Origin: Globodera rostochiensis
Lineage: Eukaryota; Nematoda; Chromadorea; Rhabditida; Heteroderidae
Reading direction: 5' to 3'
NCBI GenBank assembly: GCA_018350325.1
Contig: JAEVLN010000007.1
Span: forward strand, 1,455,109-1,519,108
DNA length: 64,000 nucleotides
Position numbers and translations under genes: made by a program
The notes under the pieces: generated by a model
Told to the model about the DNA's origin: nothing
What the model saw: only the letters and a program-made list of their open reading frames with translations
Database searches by the model: none
Part shown: positions 28,154 to 39,441 of the stretch, piece by piece
Position numbering within the stretch: the first letter of the stretch is position 1
Layout: each line of letters starts with the position of its first letter

Positions 28154-29239
28154 TTATAAAACTATCCAAATTTCCACTTTCTATTAAATGTTAAAAGGTT
28201 TTAAAGGAGTTGTCTGGAAAAACTGATCAAAAACAAAGTAAAATTCGCAACTTTCTTTCTGTAATTAGATTTTTTCGGATTTTTGCCAAAAAGTTCGGAA
28301 TTCGGCATTCCGGACCCAAAAATGCCCGGAAACCGGGATTAGATTGGGTTTCAGACCCGGAGTCAGTTTTGTTAAATTTTTTTATCTATTTTTTCCTACG
28401 ACATTTTTGGGTCGGAATTCCGATTTTCGAAAATTTTGAGTGGAATCCCAAATAAAAAACGATTACCAACATTGATCGTATGTTCATGAACTGGTTCAAG
28501 AAGAGTTGAGATTTTTAAGGACTAAAACGTAAAAACCCAAAAAGTGCCAAAATATTGATCAAAAAATGTGCTAAAAAAGTGACCAAATCCAGTCAATTTA
28601 TCATAAAAACCTTCAAAATTCGTCAATCATTTCAGTGCCGAAAGGGAGATTTGAGGAGCAAAAATTTATGTTAAGGTTTTACGGTAAGTCGAACAAAAAT
28701 TGGAATTTTTCTACCGTTATATCCATCATTTTTGTACTGTTAATTAATCTCCCCCATCATTTTCCGTCCGCTAAACCCTTTAACGGCATTTCTCCCACAT
28801 AATTTTCCGTCCGCTAAACCCTTTAACGGCATTTCAGAATAATTTGAGGCTGCCCTTTCTTTGGATGTTAAAGTCTCAAGATTTTCCGGGACATGTTAGG
28901 TAAATCGACAACAGAAACTTAAACGAAAAATGTGCTTACAAGCGACATAAAAGGTGTGTGTCACCATCCATCATCGCCAACTTCGAATTGTCAGTGGGGA
29001 GGGCCGTTCGGTCAAAACTTAACTCTCATCCACAGGCGCCGTCTTCAAAGCAATTGTGCCGCCACTATATCAGACGCGAAAGTGCCGCACCATGTTGTAT
29101 TGGGATTGCAGAACTAAATAATTACAATATTTCGTCAAAAGAATTGGTCATTTTTTGGTTTTGATTTTTATGATCTAAATTTTTAATTTGATTTTGAAAG
29201 CAAAGAAAAATCAATTTTTTGGGGTTTTCTAGGCGAAAA
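28154..29239. other. Intergenic with small repeats
   Basis: No gene was recognised. Around 28285-28450 there are GGAATTCGGCATTCCGG-like words related to the 3.5-kb minisatellite. At about 28757-28838, TTTTCCGTCCGCTAAACCC (continuing TTTAACGGCATTTC) occurs twice about 44 bp apart. An open frame at 28958-29164 has no recognisable features. Confidence 0.45.
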
Positions 29240-29242
29240 TTG

Positions 29243-29372
29243 TGAAACCAAATCCAATTCCCTCTGAGTTACTTTTGAAATAATCAAGGCGCTCCCCTTC
29301 AATATTCGCTGAACCACCGAGCGTATCCCGTCAACTTTTGATTGTTTTATTCTAAAGAACCAATTCATCCCT
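29243..29372 (+). pseudogene. F-box exon fragment
   Basis: The stretch translates as PIPSELLL followed by a stop, then PFNIRW and later DCFILKNQF with small indels. It is a damaged copy of the F-box exon at 29464-29631, about 220 bp upstream on the same strand. A local duplication. Confidence 0.75.
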
Positions 29373-29463
29373 GAGCTGATTTTTAGCCGCAGACAACACC
29401 ACCTTCAACAGCAACAGTTTTCGTACCCACATTTTGTGTGACTCTTTTCATCAATTGGCGGAA

Positions 29464-29998
29464 ATGAAACCAATCCCCTCAGAGTTACTTTTGGAAATTG
29501 TAAGGGAGCTGCCTTTCAATATTCGCTGGGCCAACCAGCGTATTTCATCCGCTTTTGATTATTTTATTATAAAGAACCAATTCACCTGGATCAAGGGTGA
29601 ATTGGTTCGCCAAACTATTCTCCGCCAAAAAGTAGGGTCGTTTTTTTTTAAAATTATGTTAATTTGGTTTAAGATTAAGATAGCGGAATTGGCTTCTGTA
29701 AAACACCTTCTTGAAAGTCACATGCCAGCTCTCAGTGAGCAGCAGCTTGACGCGCTTACAATGAGTAAGTTTCGATTTTTGCTTTTTTGAAAAATTAACT
29801 AAGTAATAATTTTTGTTTAAACAGGTCTCTGCGCACACTTTGAAGTTTTGAAGAATTTGGAACAGAGGACATCGACATGAACGCTCTGTCGCGGCTGGAA
29901 ATTTTCTTGATTCAGCTTGATGCAATTCTAAATCACCGCGTTGATTCCAACAATCTCAACGCCATTGACGCCGCCACTTATTGTAATTTTGGACCATT
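29464..29998 (+). CDS. F-box domain protein, probably damaged
   Basis: Exon 1 (29464-29631) starts MKPIPSELLLEIVRELPFN and continues IRWANQRISSAFDYFIIKNQF. The LPxELLxEIxxxLP start is that of an F-box, which links substrates to the SCF ubiquitin ligase through Skp1. Exon 2 (29680-29764) continues in phase after a 48-nt intron and ends at an ATGA|GTAAGT donor. Exon 3 starts at 29825 after TTTAAACAG. It runs about 18 residues to a stop, while the next frame stays open (MNALSRLEIFLIQLDAILNH) to about 29998. That switch suggests a 1-nt lesion or an unrecognised short intron. The upstream twin at 29243-29372 is clearly dead. Confidence 0.65.
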
Positions 29999-30000
29999 TT

Positions 30001-31387
30001 AACTTTGGTAAAATGGAGTTTACGTAAGTCTCTCGGAATTCGACTGATCGCAACCGACTCTCCTTATCGAGCTGAGCAGGAATCTGCAAAATTTTTTATT
30101 TGATGAGCTGAATACGAATTCGTCAATAGAAAATATAAATTGAGAATATAAAACGCTTTTTTTAATCGGTTGAAATTTTTAAAAATTAAGGAAAAAACGA
30201 TTTTTTTAAGTAACTCCAAAGCGTATGGAATAACTGGGGAAAAGTTAGATACTTAGGGGTTCATCAGGCCTTAAAAGTGGTTTTTTCCTTAGTTTAAGTG
30301 AATGATTAGTGCCTTCCTGGCCCTTTCTCTCGTTGCCAAATTTCCCTTTGCCCTAATTTACCAACACTGGCCGGGGGCGCGGCGCCGGTGCACTTCTTCC
30401 GTCTCCGCCAGCGAAATCACGTCGATTTCCTTCATCGACTTTAAATGGCATCAGGAGGCGGGCAGAAGAGCGGTTGTTGTCCCAACCATTTTGACAGAGA
30501 TTGTTCCAGCCGATAAAACACGGCGAACAATCAGGCCGGGGACCTTTTAGTTCATTTGCCACTTTTCTTCCCCTTAAGTCATTCTTAGCTCTTCTCTCCG
30601 ACTCCCTTCTTCTTTGACCATTTTTGCATAAAATACACAACGGGCGAAAACGCCCCCACCGCACTTTGGATCAGAAAAATGGTGCCGGATGCAGCACCAG
30701 CAAGTGCCAACAACAACAACAAAACAATCAGACCGAGTTGACGTGAAATGGAGGGCGAATTTTCAATTTTGCAAAAAAATCGAAAATAGATTAAGTATTT
30801 AAATGTAAAATATTAAATTTTTTTTAAATGATTTCTGTCAAGCTTTATTCTGGAATTAAGGGTTTTAAAATCAATTGCTATTTGAATTTAAATATTCAAA
30901 AAATCTTAAAACTATTGAATTTTGAAATAATTTACATTTATTTTCGCTCAGGAATTTGCCACGGCGACTTGCACTCGTCCGCTGGGTGCAATGATCAGCG
31001 CAAGCATTGGCATTGACAGCCAACTTTTGTCGCTTTTAATAAAAAAGATGTCTGGAACCAGCGTGGAGTCGAGAGAATAGGCAAATTTAACCATTCTGAA
31101 CCAATTAAGTATCCATAAAAATTTTAAGTTAATGGTGTCATAAATATGTTTTCTTTTGTGATTGAGGAGCTTTGTTGGCTATTCAAAACATAATCGGTAT
31201 ATGACTTACAATAATGGAATAATATTAGCGACTCTCCGCAGCTAATGAAGAGATTGAATTCTTGAAATCTATAATCGAGATGCCGGCTTCAAAACTAACC
31301 AAATTCCTTTTTTAGAGAAAATTCCAAATTTAAGTGGATAATGTATTGATGTGGGGCATATTCAAATCATGGCAACTCAAACCTTTT
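30001..31387. other. Unresolved region with possible membrane-protein exons
   Basis: The plus frame at 30302-30550 starts with a hydrophobic leader (MISAFLALSLVAKFPFALIY). On the minus strand about 30585-30750 there is a strongly hydrophobic stretch (LGLIVLLLLLLALAGAASG, then FLIQSAVGAFSPVVYF). At 30952-31079 (+), after a CGCTCAG acceptor, a frame reads EFATATCTRPLGAMISASIG and ends in TAG. I could not join these into one gene. Sequence at 30180-30260 is repeated in the same orientation at about 63850-63920. Confidence 0.3.
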
Positions 31388-33190
31388 TTAACAGCAGGGA
31401 CGCCTTTCGTCGGGTTCGGGGCAAATTCAATGTCTTTAAATCAAATAGAAAATAGAAACGGATAAAGCGACAACTCAAAATTTTTCTCGATTCCAGAATG
31501 TCGATTAATTGAAATAGCTCAAAATTGCTTCAACAATCTATCAAAAAAGTAAAAATAATGAAATATTTCCATTGCTAATATTTCAAAATTGAACCGTATG
31601 AACAAAATTGAGGGCATCTGAGTCTATGCCATCTGAGTCTGGTGCTTTTAGCACATCATAACTCTTTTCACAGTAACCAAACTCATACTTTTGCAACCAT
31701 TCGAAAGCTCGTGATAAAAAGAAGCTAATTGTATGCATAAGAAAAAGGTTGAATGAAAAAGAACAAAGTTATTGCCAACAATCCTGATTTTTACACATTG
31801 TTTCTTTATATGTAACTTTTTAATATTGCATCGAATTGACTTTTTCATGTTCAATTATATCTTCGAATCACCTAAATCTTTTAAATGATATAAAGATTGG
31901 CTATTGGTTCACTGTGAAAAGAGTTTGAACCGAATGAACAGAATTGATTGGAAATGTCAAATTAAATATTTCCCAATCTTTCTAAATCGAACCGAATGAA
32001 CAGAATTGATTGAATGGTGGGAATGGCAAATTTATTATTTCCCAATCTTTCTAAATCGAACTGAATGAACAGAATTGATTGGAAATGCCTAATTAAATAT
32101 TTCCCAATCTTTTTAAATTAAACTGAGTGATCTTTTTAGGGCAAAAATATTCCAATTTAAGAGCTGAAATTGGAGATTTTTTTTCATATTTATTTGATTA
32201 TTTAAGCTTTAAGGTAAATTGTAGTAAAATTATTTTTCGATTAATTAAAAAATCATTGTTGCGCGCATTTTAATTTAAAAATTGTTTGAAAATTTGAACA
32301 GGGGAACTCTAATAAAATTATTTTTCATTTTCTACCCCAATATTTAAAAATAAAATTTAGAATTCCTGAATTATACTAAGAATTAAAAAAATGTTGTTAT
32401 TTTTTCAACAAATTAGTGCCACGAATCGATAACATTAATTTCGAGAATTTAGTCCAAATCTTAAGAGCCTAAAATTTAAATTTCGATGTAAAAATACATT
32501 TAAAAAAAATTTCAAGTTTGACATAAAGTATTTAAAGCAATTTGACCATTTAATTCAAAAAACAATATTTATAATTATTTTAATCTTAAGGTTTGCTTTT
32601 AATGATCAACCTGTGCTTTATTAATTCGGCAAAAATGGTCATTGTCTTCATTCTGATGATTTCATCAGCCACTTTGGAAGCCCAGGTAATTATGGAAAAC
32701 ATTAAATGTCTTTTAATTTTATTTAAGCAAAACGACAAATTCTACGATCTGATGACGACGATTGGAGAATTTTTTGGTGGAGAATTCAATGGCACCGAGA
32801 AAGCGTTGGAACTCGACTTGAATGGCACCAACTCATTTTTGAAAGAATTGCACACATTTGCAACTCATAAAATAGTCAGAAAAAATAAAAATGGTGAATT
32901 TGAGTGTAAAGAATCCACTGAAAACCCTGATTTATAAAGGCCATCAAAACGATTTTGAGCAAAAAATCGGATAAAAATGTGCGAAATTTTCTAAAAGCAT
33001 TTCTAGAGAAACCTTCGCTCAATGAAGTGCAGCAAAAAATTGTATAAAAAAATGAAAAATTTGGTAAAAGCAATTACTGTGCCAAAACAATCCGAGACTT
33101 TGAAATTATCGGTCGCAGAATTATTCATTATCAAAACGCTTTTGTTCGAAACATCGTTTAAAAAGGTGGAAGATTTGCTAAATGCACTGA
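31388..33190 (+). repeat. Copy 1 of a 1.8-kb inverted segmental duplication
   Basis: This segment recurs in reverse at about 61548-63327. It includes ACGCCTTTCGTCGGGTTCGG at 31400, the CGAATGAACAGAATTGATTG repeats (about 31930-32080) and the first two exons of the secreted-protein gene. This copy lacks the hAT insertion present in copy 2: the corresponding site reads GTCTTTAA at 31432-31439. Confidence 0.85.
31918..32130 (+). repeat. Short tandem repeat, CGAATGAACAGAATTGATTG units
   Basis: Three units of about 60-65 bp contain CGAATGAACAGAATTGATTG and a following TATTTCCCAATCTTT. Reverse copies lie at about 62155-62285 in the inverted duplicate. Confidence 0.7.
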
Positions 33191-33878
33191 TTGTGCCAAA
33201 AAAAATCTGATCAAATACCATCGAGATTTGATCAAATACCATCGGGATCTGATCAAATATCATCGGGATCTGATGAAATACCATTGGAACTTGATCTAAT
33301 ACCATCGGGAAGTGCTGATTCTGTGGAATTTTATTCAGAGGAACAATTATTTAATTTATTATTTTCTCTTGCGGCAAGACTGGAGGCGCTCGTACACGGA
33401 AAAAATTGTGACGGAAAACTTAAAGAAAAACAAGAAAATTCGAAAGACAAAATTCAAACATTTCTTGCCGTGCCGAAATGCTTTATTCTTCCAAAATCAG
33501 AATTAAGGTAACTTCAGAATTCTAATAAAAAAATTTATTAATTTTTTTAACATTTCAAATTTTTCCTTTTTTAGCATTTTTGATTATTGGATTAAACTAA
33601 TTGAGATGAAAACAGAAGAAAGTCAAAAACCTATTTTTGGTGTTGCAATATACAAAGAAAAACTCGACAAATCGGGAGACATCAAACAAGAAGCTTTTAG
33701 ACTCTCTAGAAGTTTCGATTTTTCTTAAACAAAATAAAAAAATTTCAAAATTAAATCTTTAGAAAATTACAAAATTCTCAATCAGTTAAATGATCAGAAA
33801 TTCTCAATATACGAGGCAACAAATCTTCTAAAAGAAATATTTAATTCGGGGTACAAAAGAGGATATATTCCAGTGTGT
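32602..33878 (+). pseudogene. 5' part of a degenerate gene for an unrecognised secreted protein
   Basis: Exon 1 (32602-32685) encodes a 28-residue signal-type start containing MVIVFILMISSATLEAQ. A 42-nt intron leads to exon 2 at 32728 (NDKFYDLMTTIGEFFGGEF...). Relative to the paralogue at 61548-62076, exon 2 has a 1-nt deletion at about 32935 (giving a stop) and a second lesion near 33035. A run of 18-nt repeats (GATCAAATACCATCGGGATC) at 33207-33310 encodes DQIPSG-like units. Later exons fit by phase: about 33311-33507, 33575-33699 and 33763 onward. The last is cut by Element B after VCNI and continues beyond it at 43883. No family is recognised; lysine- and leucine-rich helices dominate. Confidence 0.65.
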
Positions 33879-33884
33879 AACATA
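33879..33884 (+). repeat. Left target-site duplication of Element B (AACATA)
   Basis: Identical to 43877-43882 and immediately outside the AGCAG terminus. Confidence 0.9.
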
Positions 33885-33934
33885 AGCAGAATAGGGCCAA
33901 GATTTCCGTTCCAAAATTCTCGACTCGTCTAACT

Positions 33935-34172
33935 CTTTCCCTTTTCCTCCCTCCCCCACCTTACCCCGAACCCTGTCCCTTCCCCTCTTCCCGCGCACAC
34001 ACCTTTCCACCCGCCCGGGAAGCCAACTGAGCGCCAACCTCCCAAGCCACCGGCTTTCCCTTTTCCTCCCTCCCCCACCTTACCCCGAACCCTGTCCCTT
34101 CCCCTCTTCCCGCGCACACACCTTTCCACCCGCCCGGGAAGCCAACTGAGCGCCAACCTCCCAAGCCACCGG
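33935..34172 (+). repeat. 119-bp tandem duplication at the left end of Element B
   Basis: Two copies of a 119-bp GC-rich unit (starting at 33935 and 34054) each contain AGCCAACTGAGCGCCAACC. Mirrored at about 43589-43826. The duplication doubles the subterminal TGAGCGCCA site. Confidence 0.9.
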
Positions 34173-34442
34173 CTTTGCCTTTCCTCCCTCAGGGAAGGCC
34201 GATTGAGCGCCAGCCTCTTAAGAAGGGCAACCAGATACTAAGGCCCGCTGAGCGCCATAATGTAAGGGAAATCCGCCCCAAATTTCATGGCCCGTCAACC
34301 CGTTCCCTCCCTCCAGACCCCCCCCCCCTTTTCCAGCACATATCTTTCCCCTTCCCTCCCTCCCAACCCCTATCCCCATCCCTCCCTCCCACCTCGCCAG
34401 CCCTCCACCTTCCCTCCCTCCCGGAAAGCCAACTGAGCGCCA
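34020..34442 (+). promoter_or_regulatory. Subterminal TGAGCGCCA repeats of Element B, left end
   Basis: Five copies occur near 34028, 34147, 34204, 34249 and 34433, each preceded by a GCC(A/G)A-type half-site. They are mirrored at the right end (43319-43730). Together with two per end in Element A, this is the only long word conserved near all four ends besides the terminal AGCAG. Confidence 0.55.
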
Positions 34443-34485
34443 GACGTTTATGAAGAAAACGACATCTCCACCCGCTCCTCCCTCT

Positions 34486-34690
34486 TATCGTATTGAGATC
34501 TTAATGGCGAAAACATAAAAGGAATTTTATATAATCAGGAACTTGTAAGGGTTTCAGAAGACCCCAGACTTGCGGAAATATTAAAAACGCGAGTTCCGTA
34601 AAGGGGTCAAAGAACATTTTGTTCAGTGGTTGGTAGACACAAACAAACCAAACAGTTGGGTAAAAGATTCGGATTTTGAAAAGAAATAGA
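34486..34690 (+). pseudogene. Integrase remnant, left arm of Element B
   Basis: Only the end of the integrase is left. It matches Element A from about codon 294 onward (YRIE, then the chromodomain-like tail ending in WVKD), joined directly to GC-rich terminal sequence. A 1-nt insertion (GTTCCGTAAAGG) breaks even this part. The catalytic core is absent. The mirror remnant lies at 43071-43275. Confidence 0.85.
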
Positions 34691-34749
34691 ATGGGGTTTA
34701 TTCCATACCGAAGAGGATATCTCAAAAGGTGAATGCCTATTAAGAAAAA

Positions 34750-35345
34750 AGGTGAATGATAAACCAATTTATGGTTTATAAGGAAGGTCAAAGGATGAGA
34801 TGCCCAAGAATGACAAACAGTACGACAATGTATCACGATTATGACAAACAGTATGACTACGACGTGAAAAGTGTGACTATAATAGGACTTTATAAAGACT
34901 CTTGTATGATTAAGTATGACTATTATGAGCCTGTTATGACAATTATATGACAAAACAAGGACTATGGTATGCCTATTGTATGACCAAGTATGACAAATGA
35001 TGACTGTGACATGAGAAGATGACCAGGTGATGACTATAACGTGAGAAAATTATGACTATGACATGACTAATGTATGACAATACGATACCACGGTATGACA
35101 AAATATTACTATGATATGACATATTATTAGTATTACAAGACAAAGTATGACTAGTATTACAAATGGACGATCAAGGGAAAACAAATTAAGACTCGGTTAT
35201 GACTATCACACGAAAAAATAATGGCGATTATGACTATGACATGACAAATATATGACAAACAGCATGCCAAAATATAACATACGCATGATATGACAAAAGA
35301 TGACAATAATTGACAATAACGACTATGTTGATGGAGTGTTAATGA
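34750..35345 (+). repeat. TATGAC tandem tract, left arm of Element B
   Basis: A long degenerate run of TATGAC, GTATGACAA and CGATTATGAC words, mirrored at 42415-43010. It is expanded relative to Element A. No coding value. Confidence 0.75.
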
Positions 35346-36698
35346 CGATTAGTAATGATGCATATGAAAGGGTATAATGATTAAAATGCCGTATGACGAG
35401 GGGGAAAAAATGAGGGCAAAAATATATCGTATGATGACTACGAATATGCTTTTGATGTGACAAATAAATATTAAGTAAAATTCTCTCTTGGTAACAATGC
35501 TATCAACAAGATGTGGCGTCACTTCCGTCCACAACCCATTACAAATGGGACCAAAGGAGTATCCTTTCCAACCCAACCGCCCGGCGAAGGTCCATCAAGA
35601 GGTCTACAAAACCTATCTAGTCTGTGAATTTGGATATGTTTTATACAAATGATATATCATTTGAAAGAGGAGATTTTTCTGCACAGAATTACTTCGCAAA
35701 TATTTTTTTAAAGACCAATGAACGATACTATGTGCTCATAGTGTAATAAGGCTATTGGTACTGAAAAATACAAGTTCAAAGTAATCCATTAATTTAACCG
35801 AGATCCAAGCCTAATGGATGTTTTTCTACAAAAAATGCCCTGATTACACAAACCACCAACCAAAAGCTTAATCAAATGGTCCCCCAAAACCTATTGGGCC
35901 CATTGCCAAATCCAAAATTCAACTTTCCCCCCCCGTCCCTCAAGGTCATTTCGGCACCTGTCAATCAAACTTTTTCTCCGTGCACCAAAAATTTCATATG
36001 ACCGATTACCTGTCAATCAAACTTTTCTCCGCTTAAAATTTGCAACAAAGATTTCGACAGATTACCAATCGATCGTGACATGTTAAATAAGGTTCGAAAT
36101 AAGGGGTAGCGAGTGTAAAAGTAGCGAGAGGGGGTGTAGCGAGTTGGCGGGTAGCGAGCAGGGTAAATACCCCGGCGGCTAACCTTTGTATGGGTACCAA
36201 GGGTTTCCTTTAGTTTGGAATAATGCGCGGACAAATATTTAAAAGGTGAAACGCAAATGGAGAAAAGAGGTGAAAACTAAACAGGTGAAATGTGAACACA
36301 AAATAGGTGAAATCAGGTGTAATTTCACCTAAACGATATAGGGCACGTGTTTACGGAGGGAGGGGGGTGATAAAATAAGAGGAGGGGGGCGCTGGTTAAA
36401 AACCAAACCCTATCGGGCCTTTTGCCAAATCTAAAATACCTACCCGCCACATTTTTCAAGGCCATATCGCCGAGTGAAAAATATGAGAAGAAGGTCAGAA
36501 ATTTGAGAAACTTTATCAGAATTATGAGAAGCTGGTCGGAAAAATTGAATTAGGACAGAAACTGATGGTCAAAGGAGAATAGAATGACCAATATGAAAAA
36601 CGTGGATATGAGAATAAGAGAAAAAAGTGCGAACTGTACGAAATTCAACATCGTTGAAAAAAATATAAAAGCAAATCCAAATCACAGAAAAAGGAAAC

Positions 36699-37049
36699 AT
36701 GTACGAATTTAGCCCTCAACTAAGGGAGAATACAGTATTTCTGAAAAAGATAGCCTCTAACCGTTCAGATCGAAAGAAGAACGAATTAATCGAGTCTGCA
36801 ACTACCGACCAAATTTTGGCAATTGTTGAAATTTGTGTAAACATTTTGAGTTTTAATTTCAAACTTAATAAAAGCCAAAAACAAAAACTTATCCAGTACG
36901 CAGATTTTTACCGGGCTATTGCCAGATCACGTTCGGAAAAGGCAGCAAGAAAAGAAATACAGCAGGGAAGCGGAATAGCGCTAGGAGCACTCATAATCCC
37001 AGTTCTAAGCGTTCTAGCTCAACATTTGTTAGAAAAAATCATATCATGA
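36699..37049 (+). CDS. ORF1, left arm copy of Element B
   Basis: 116 aa, nearly identical to Element A ORF1 (one Q for L-type difference near residue 7). It overlaps ORF2 by ATGA. TATAAAAG lies about 30 nt upstream. Function unknown; see the Element A copy. Confidence 0.7.
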   Translation: MYEFSPQLRENTVFLKKIASNRSDRKKNELIESATTDQILAIVEICVNILSFNFKLNKSQKQKLIQYADFYRAIARSRSEKAARKEIQQGSGIALGALIIPVLSVLAQHLLEKIIS

Positions 37050-37923
37050 AATTTGCAAAGAAAACGATAATGGTCCCAGAAGCGGAATACCATTCGTTAT
37101 TAAACGCGTTCAGGGGCGGAGATTATCTGCAAAATGAAAAAGCCTTATTAGATGCAAAGATTATGCAAAATTTAGAAGATCCAACAATAAGTGAAGATCT
37201 TAAAGCGAGTAGACATAGTTGGCTTTATAAGGAGCGAAGAATGATAAAAAGAATGGTTGATAATAGACCGCAAAGAGTTGTGATTGTTAACCAAAATGCG
37301 GCACCTAATGTTGCACCATATTTGGGGGTTAGTCAGCCGAATAGCCAGGCAACCGAGGAGCCAAGAAAATTCATAGTGCCTACAAAAAGGCTCAGAAGGG
37401 AAGAAAACGAAAGTGAGGAAGTTGATAAAAACTTGATAGATGAAAACATGAGGGCGGTGATTCAATCTTCGTCAAATGAAGAAGAACCCCCATTCGAAAT
37501 ACACTCCCCAGTTTCTTCCGAAACATCGTCGATTTTTAAAACACCCGAAAAATTGCGCCCTACTACGATCATTCACCCCAACTTATTAGGAGATCTTTTT
37601 AATTATGTATCTAAAAACAAAGATACATTTAAAATAACAGCAAGAGGGAAAGTTCAGTCTAATAAAAACCTGCCAATTGATGACAGCAATTATAAGAACG
37701 TCTTGAAATATCTCGCAGGAGAAGAGATGGACACACCCCGGGGAGCAAAATTTCTAAAGGATAGGCTCTTAAAAGACGCGAAAATACGAGAAATGGTTGA
37801 CAAGTCAAGCGCCATGTGGGGAAAAGGTACAAAATTTTTATAAAAAACAACCCTATAAAAAATACCGGCACGCTACAGCAGATGAAAAAACCGTTTAAGC
37901 CTACATTATGGGCAAGGCTATAG
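37046..37923 (+). pseudogene. ORF2, left arm copy of Element B, frameshifted near its end
   Basis: Matches Element A ORF2 for about 264 residues. A 1-nt loss in a T run at about 37838 then gives an early stop, removing about 27 residues of the basic C-terminus. The remaining downstream sequence is still recognisable to 37923. Confidence 0.8.
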
Positions 37924-38095
37924 ATTAATATGATATTGCCGTACGTTATTGCGCTCATAAATCCGGCAAAAGAAGGGAATATTTAACAGCAAAAATTATA
38001 AACCCGGGTATGAAAAGAGATAAAGATCATCGCGTTAGGGGCAGAATATTCTGATAACTTTAATATTTGGAATAAAGATTACGATCTTGTGTGAA

Positions 38096-38320
38096 TTAAT
38101 TCAACTCGTTTTCTATTTGCAATAAAATTGGGTCTGGGGTGTGATTGTGGTTTCGCGTAAGAATAAATTTTTCATCCCTTTCGAACCCCCACCCCTCACA
38201 ACCATATCTAAAACATTCACATCGCCACCAAGTCTTGAATTTTCCTGACTTATGCTTATAATAACGATAACCATCGCAAAATTTCCCCTTCACATCTTTT
38301 ATTGTGTTTAATTTGGGCAT
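38096..38320 (-). CDS. FLYWCH-type zinc-finger protein, left arm copy of Element B
   Basis: 74 aa, starting MPKLNTIKDVKG. It carries GYRYYKH, WWRCECF, GCEGWGF and HNHTPDP, the cysteines and histidines of a single FLYWCH finger. In C. elegans, FLYWCH proteins repress transcription; here the protein could regulate the element's own promoters. It sits near the innermost part of the arm and is transcribed away from the centre. AGGTGAAA boxes and a TATATAG box precede it. Confidence 0.7.
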   Translation of the reverse strand: MPKLNTIKDVKGKFCDGYRYYKHKSGKFKTWWRCECFRYGCEGWGFERDEKFILTRNHNHTPDPILLQIENELN

Positions 38321-38506
38321 TTTTTATTTTGCATATACCCCCCTAAAACGCATACCCTATATACTTTTAGTTGAACTTTCACCCGATTACACCTCTTTTC
38401 ACCTATTTTGTGTTCACCTTTTTCACCTATTTGCATTTCACCTTTTTACCCGGTTGTGTTTAACCCGCATTATCTTTTTGACACGTCGACGCCGGCCATA
38501 CGCGTT

Positions 38507-39261
38507 TAGGTTAACCTAGAGGAAGTCCGAAACCAATGAAGGGACCCCGCTGGCTAGTTCCAAACAGCTAGGTTGAACGCGGAAAATGTCGCGTATAAAA
38601 CCTGTCTGCCCCATACCGCCGGTAATTGCCGTCCGCCTTCTTGGACTCTTCGTAAATGCGATAGAAATTGAACAATTTTCGAAGCAGCATCTTCCTTGGC
38701 CAAACATTCGCGAAGCATTAGGCGTTTTCCCGTCTTGCCTTGTAGCCGCGGTGTTAGGTTGCTCAAGCGCCAAAATTATGACGATTTACAAACCGTCATT
38801 TTCCAAAAAGTTTTTAGAATATGGATTTTTCAGTTTATAAATTAAAAAAATTATAAACAGGCTATAATGCATCTGATTAAAACAGAAACGACCTAAAAAA
38901 ACTGCTTTAAGGCCTTTAGAATCTGTAAAAAGTGAGACAGAAAAAGGTTGAAAGGAGGCGGTAAAACTGCAAGGTAGTTTAACGAACATGCAGGAATTTC
39001 TTGAGCAACCTAACACCGCGGCTACAAGGCAAGACGGGAAAAGGCCTAATGCTTCGCAAATGTTTGGCCAAGGAAGATGCTGCTTCGAAAACTGTTCAAT
39101 TTTTATCGCATTTACGAAGAGTCCAAGAAGGCGGACGGCAATTACCGGCGGTATGGGGCAGACAGGCTTTATACGCGACATTTTCCGCGTTCAACCTAGT
39201 TGTTTGGAACTAACCAGCGGGGTCCCTTCATTGGTTTCGGACTTCCTCTAGGTTAACCTAA
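38507..39261. repeat. Innermost inverted pair and 232-bp centre of Element B
   Basis: The last 260 bp of each arm (38507-38767 and 39000-39261) have no counterpart in Element A. Each begins with the palindrome AGGTTAACCT. Frames of 70-87 aa run through each (SNLTPRLQGKTGKRLMLREC and overlapping frames), none recognised. The single-copy centre 38768-38999 holds no clear gene. This may be an acquired fragment or the original fold-back point. Confidence 0.6.
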
Positions 39262-39441
39262 ACGCGTATGGCCGGCGTCGACGTGTCAAAAAGATAATGC
39301 GGGTTAAACACAACCGGGTAAAAAGGTGAAATGCAAATAGGTGAAAAAGGTGAACACAAAATAGGTGAAAAGAGGTGTAATCGGGTGAAAGTTCAACTAA
39401 AAGTATATAGGGTATGCGTTTTAGGGGGGTATATGTAAAAA

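Larger units (their letters stand above)
33885..38767 (+). repeat. Left inverted arm of Element B
   Basis: A 4.88-kb inverted repeat of 39000-43876. Differences from the right arm include a 1-nt deletion in ORF2 near 37840 and scattered substitutions. Confidence 0.95.

Noticed and set aside
33828..34156. Glycine-rich frames at the ends of Element B
   Set aside because: They follow the GC-rich 119-bp tandem and subterminal repeats and exist in several overlapping frames.
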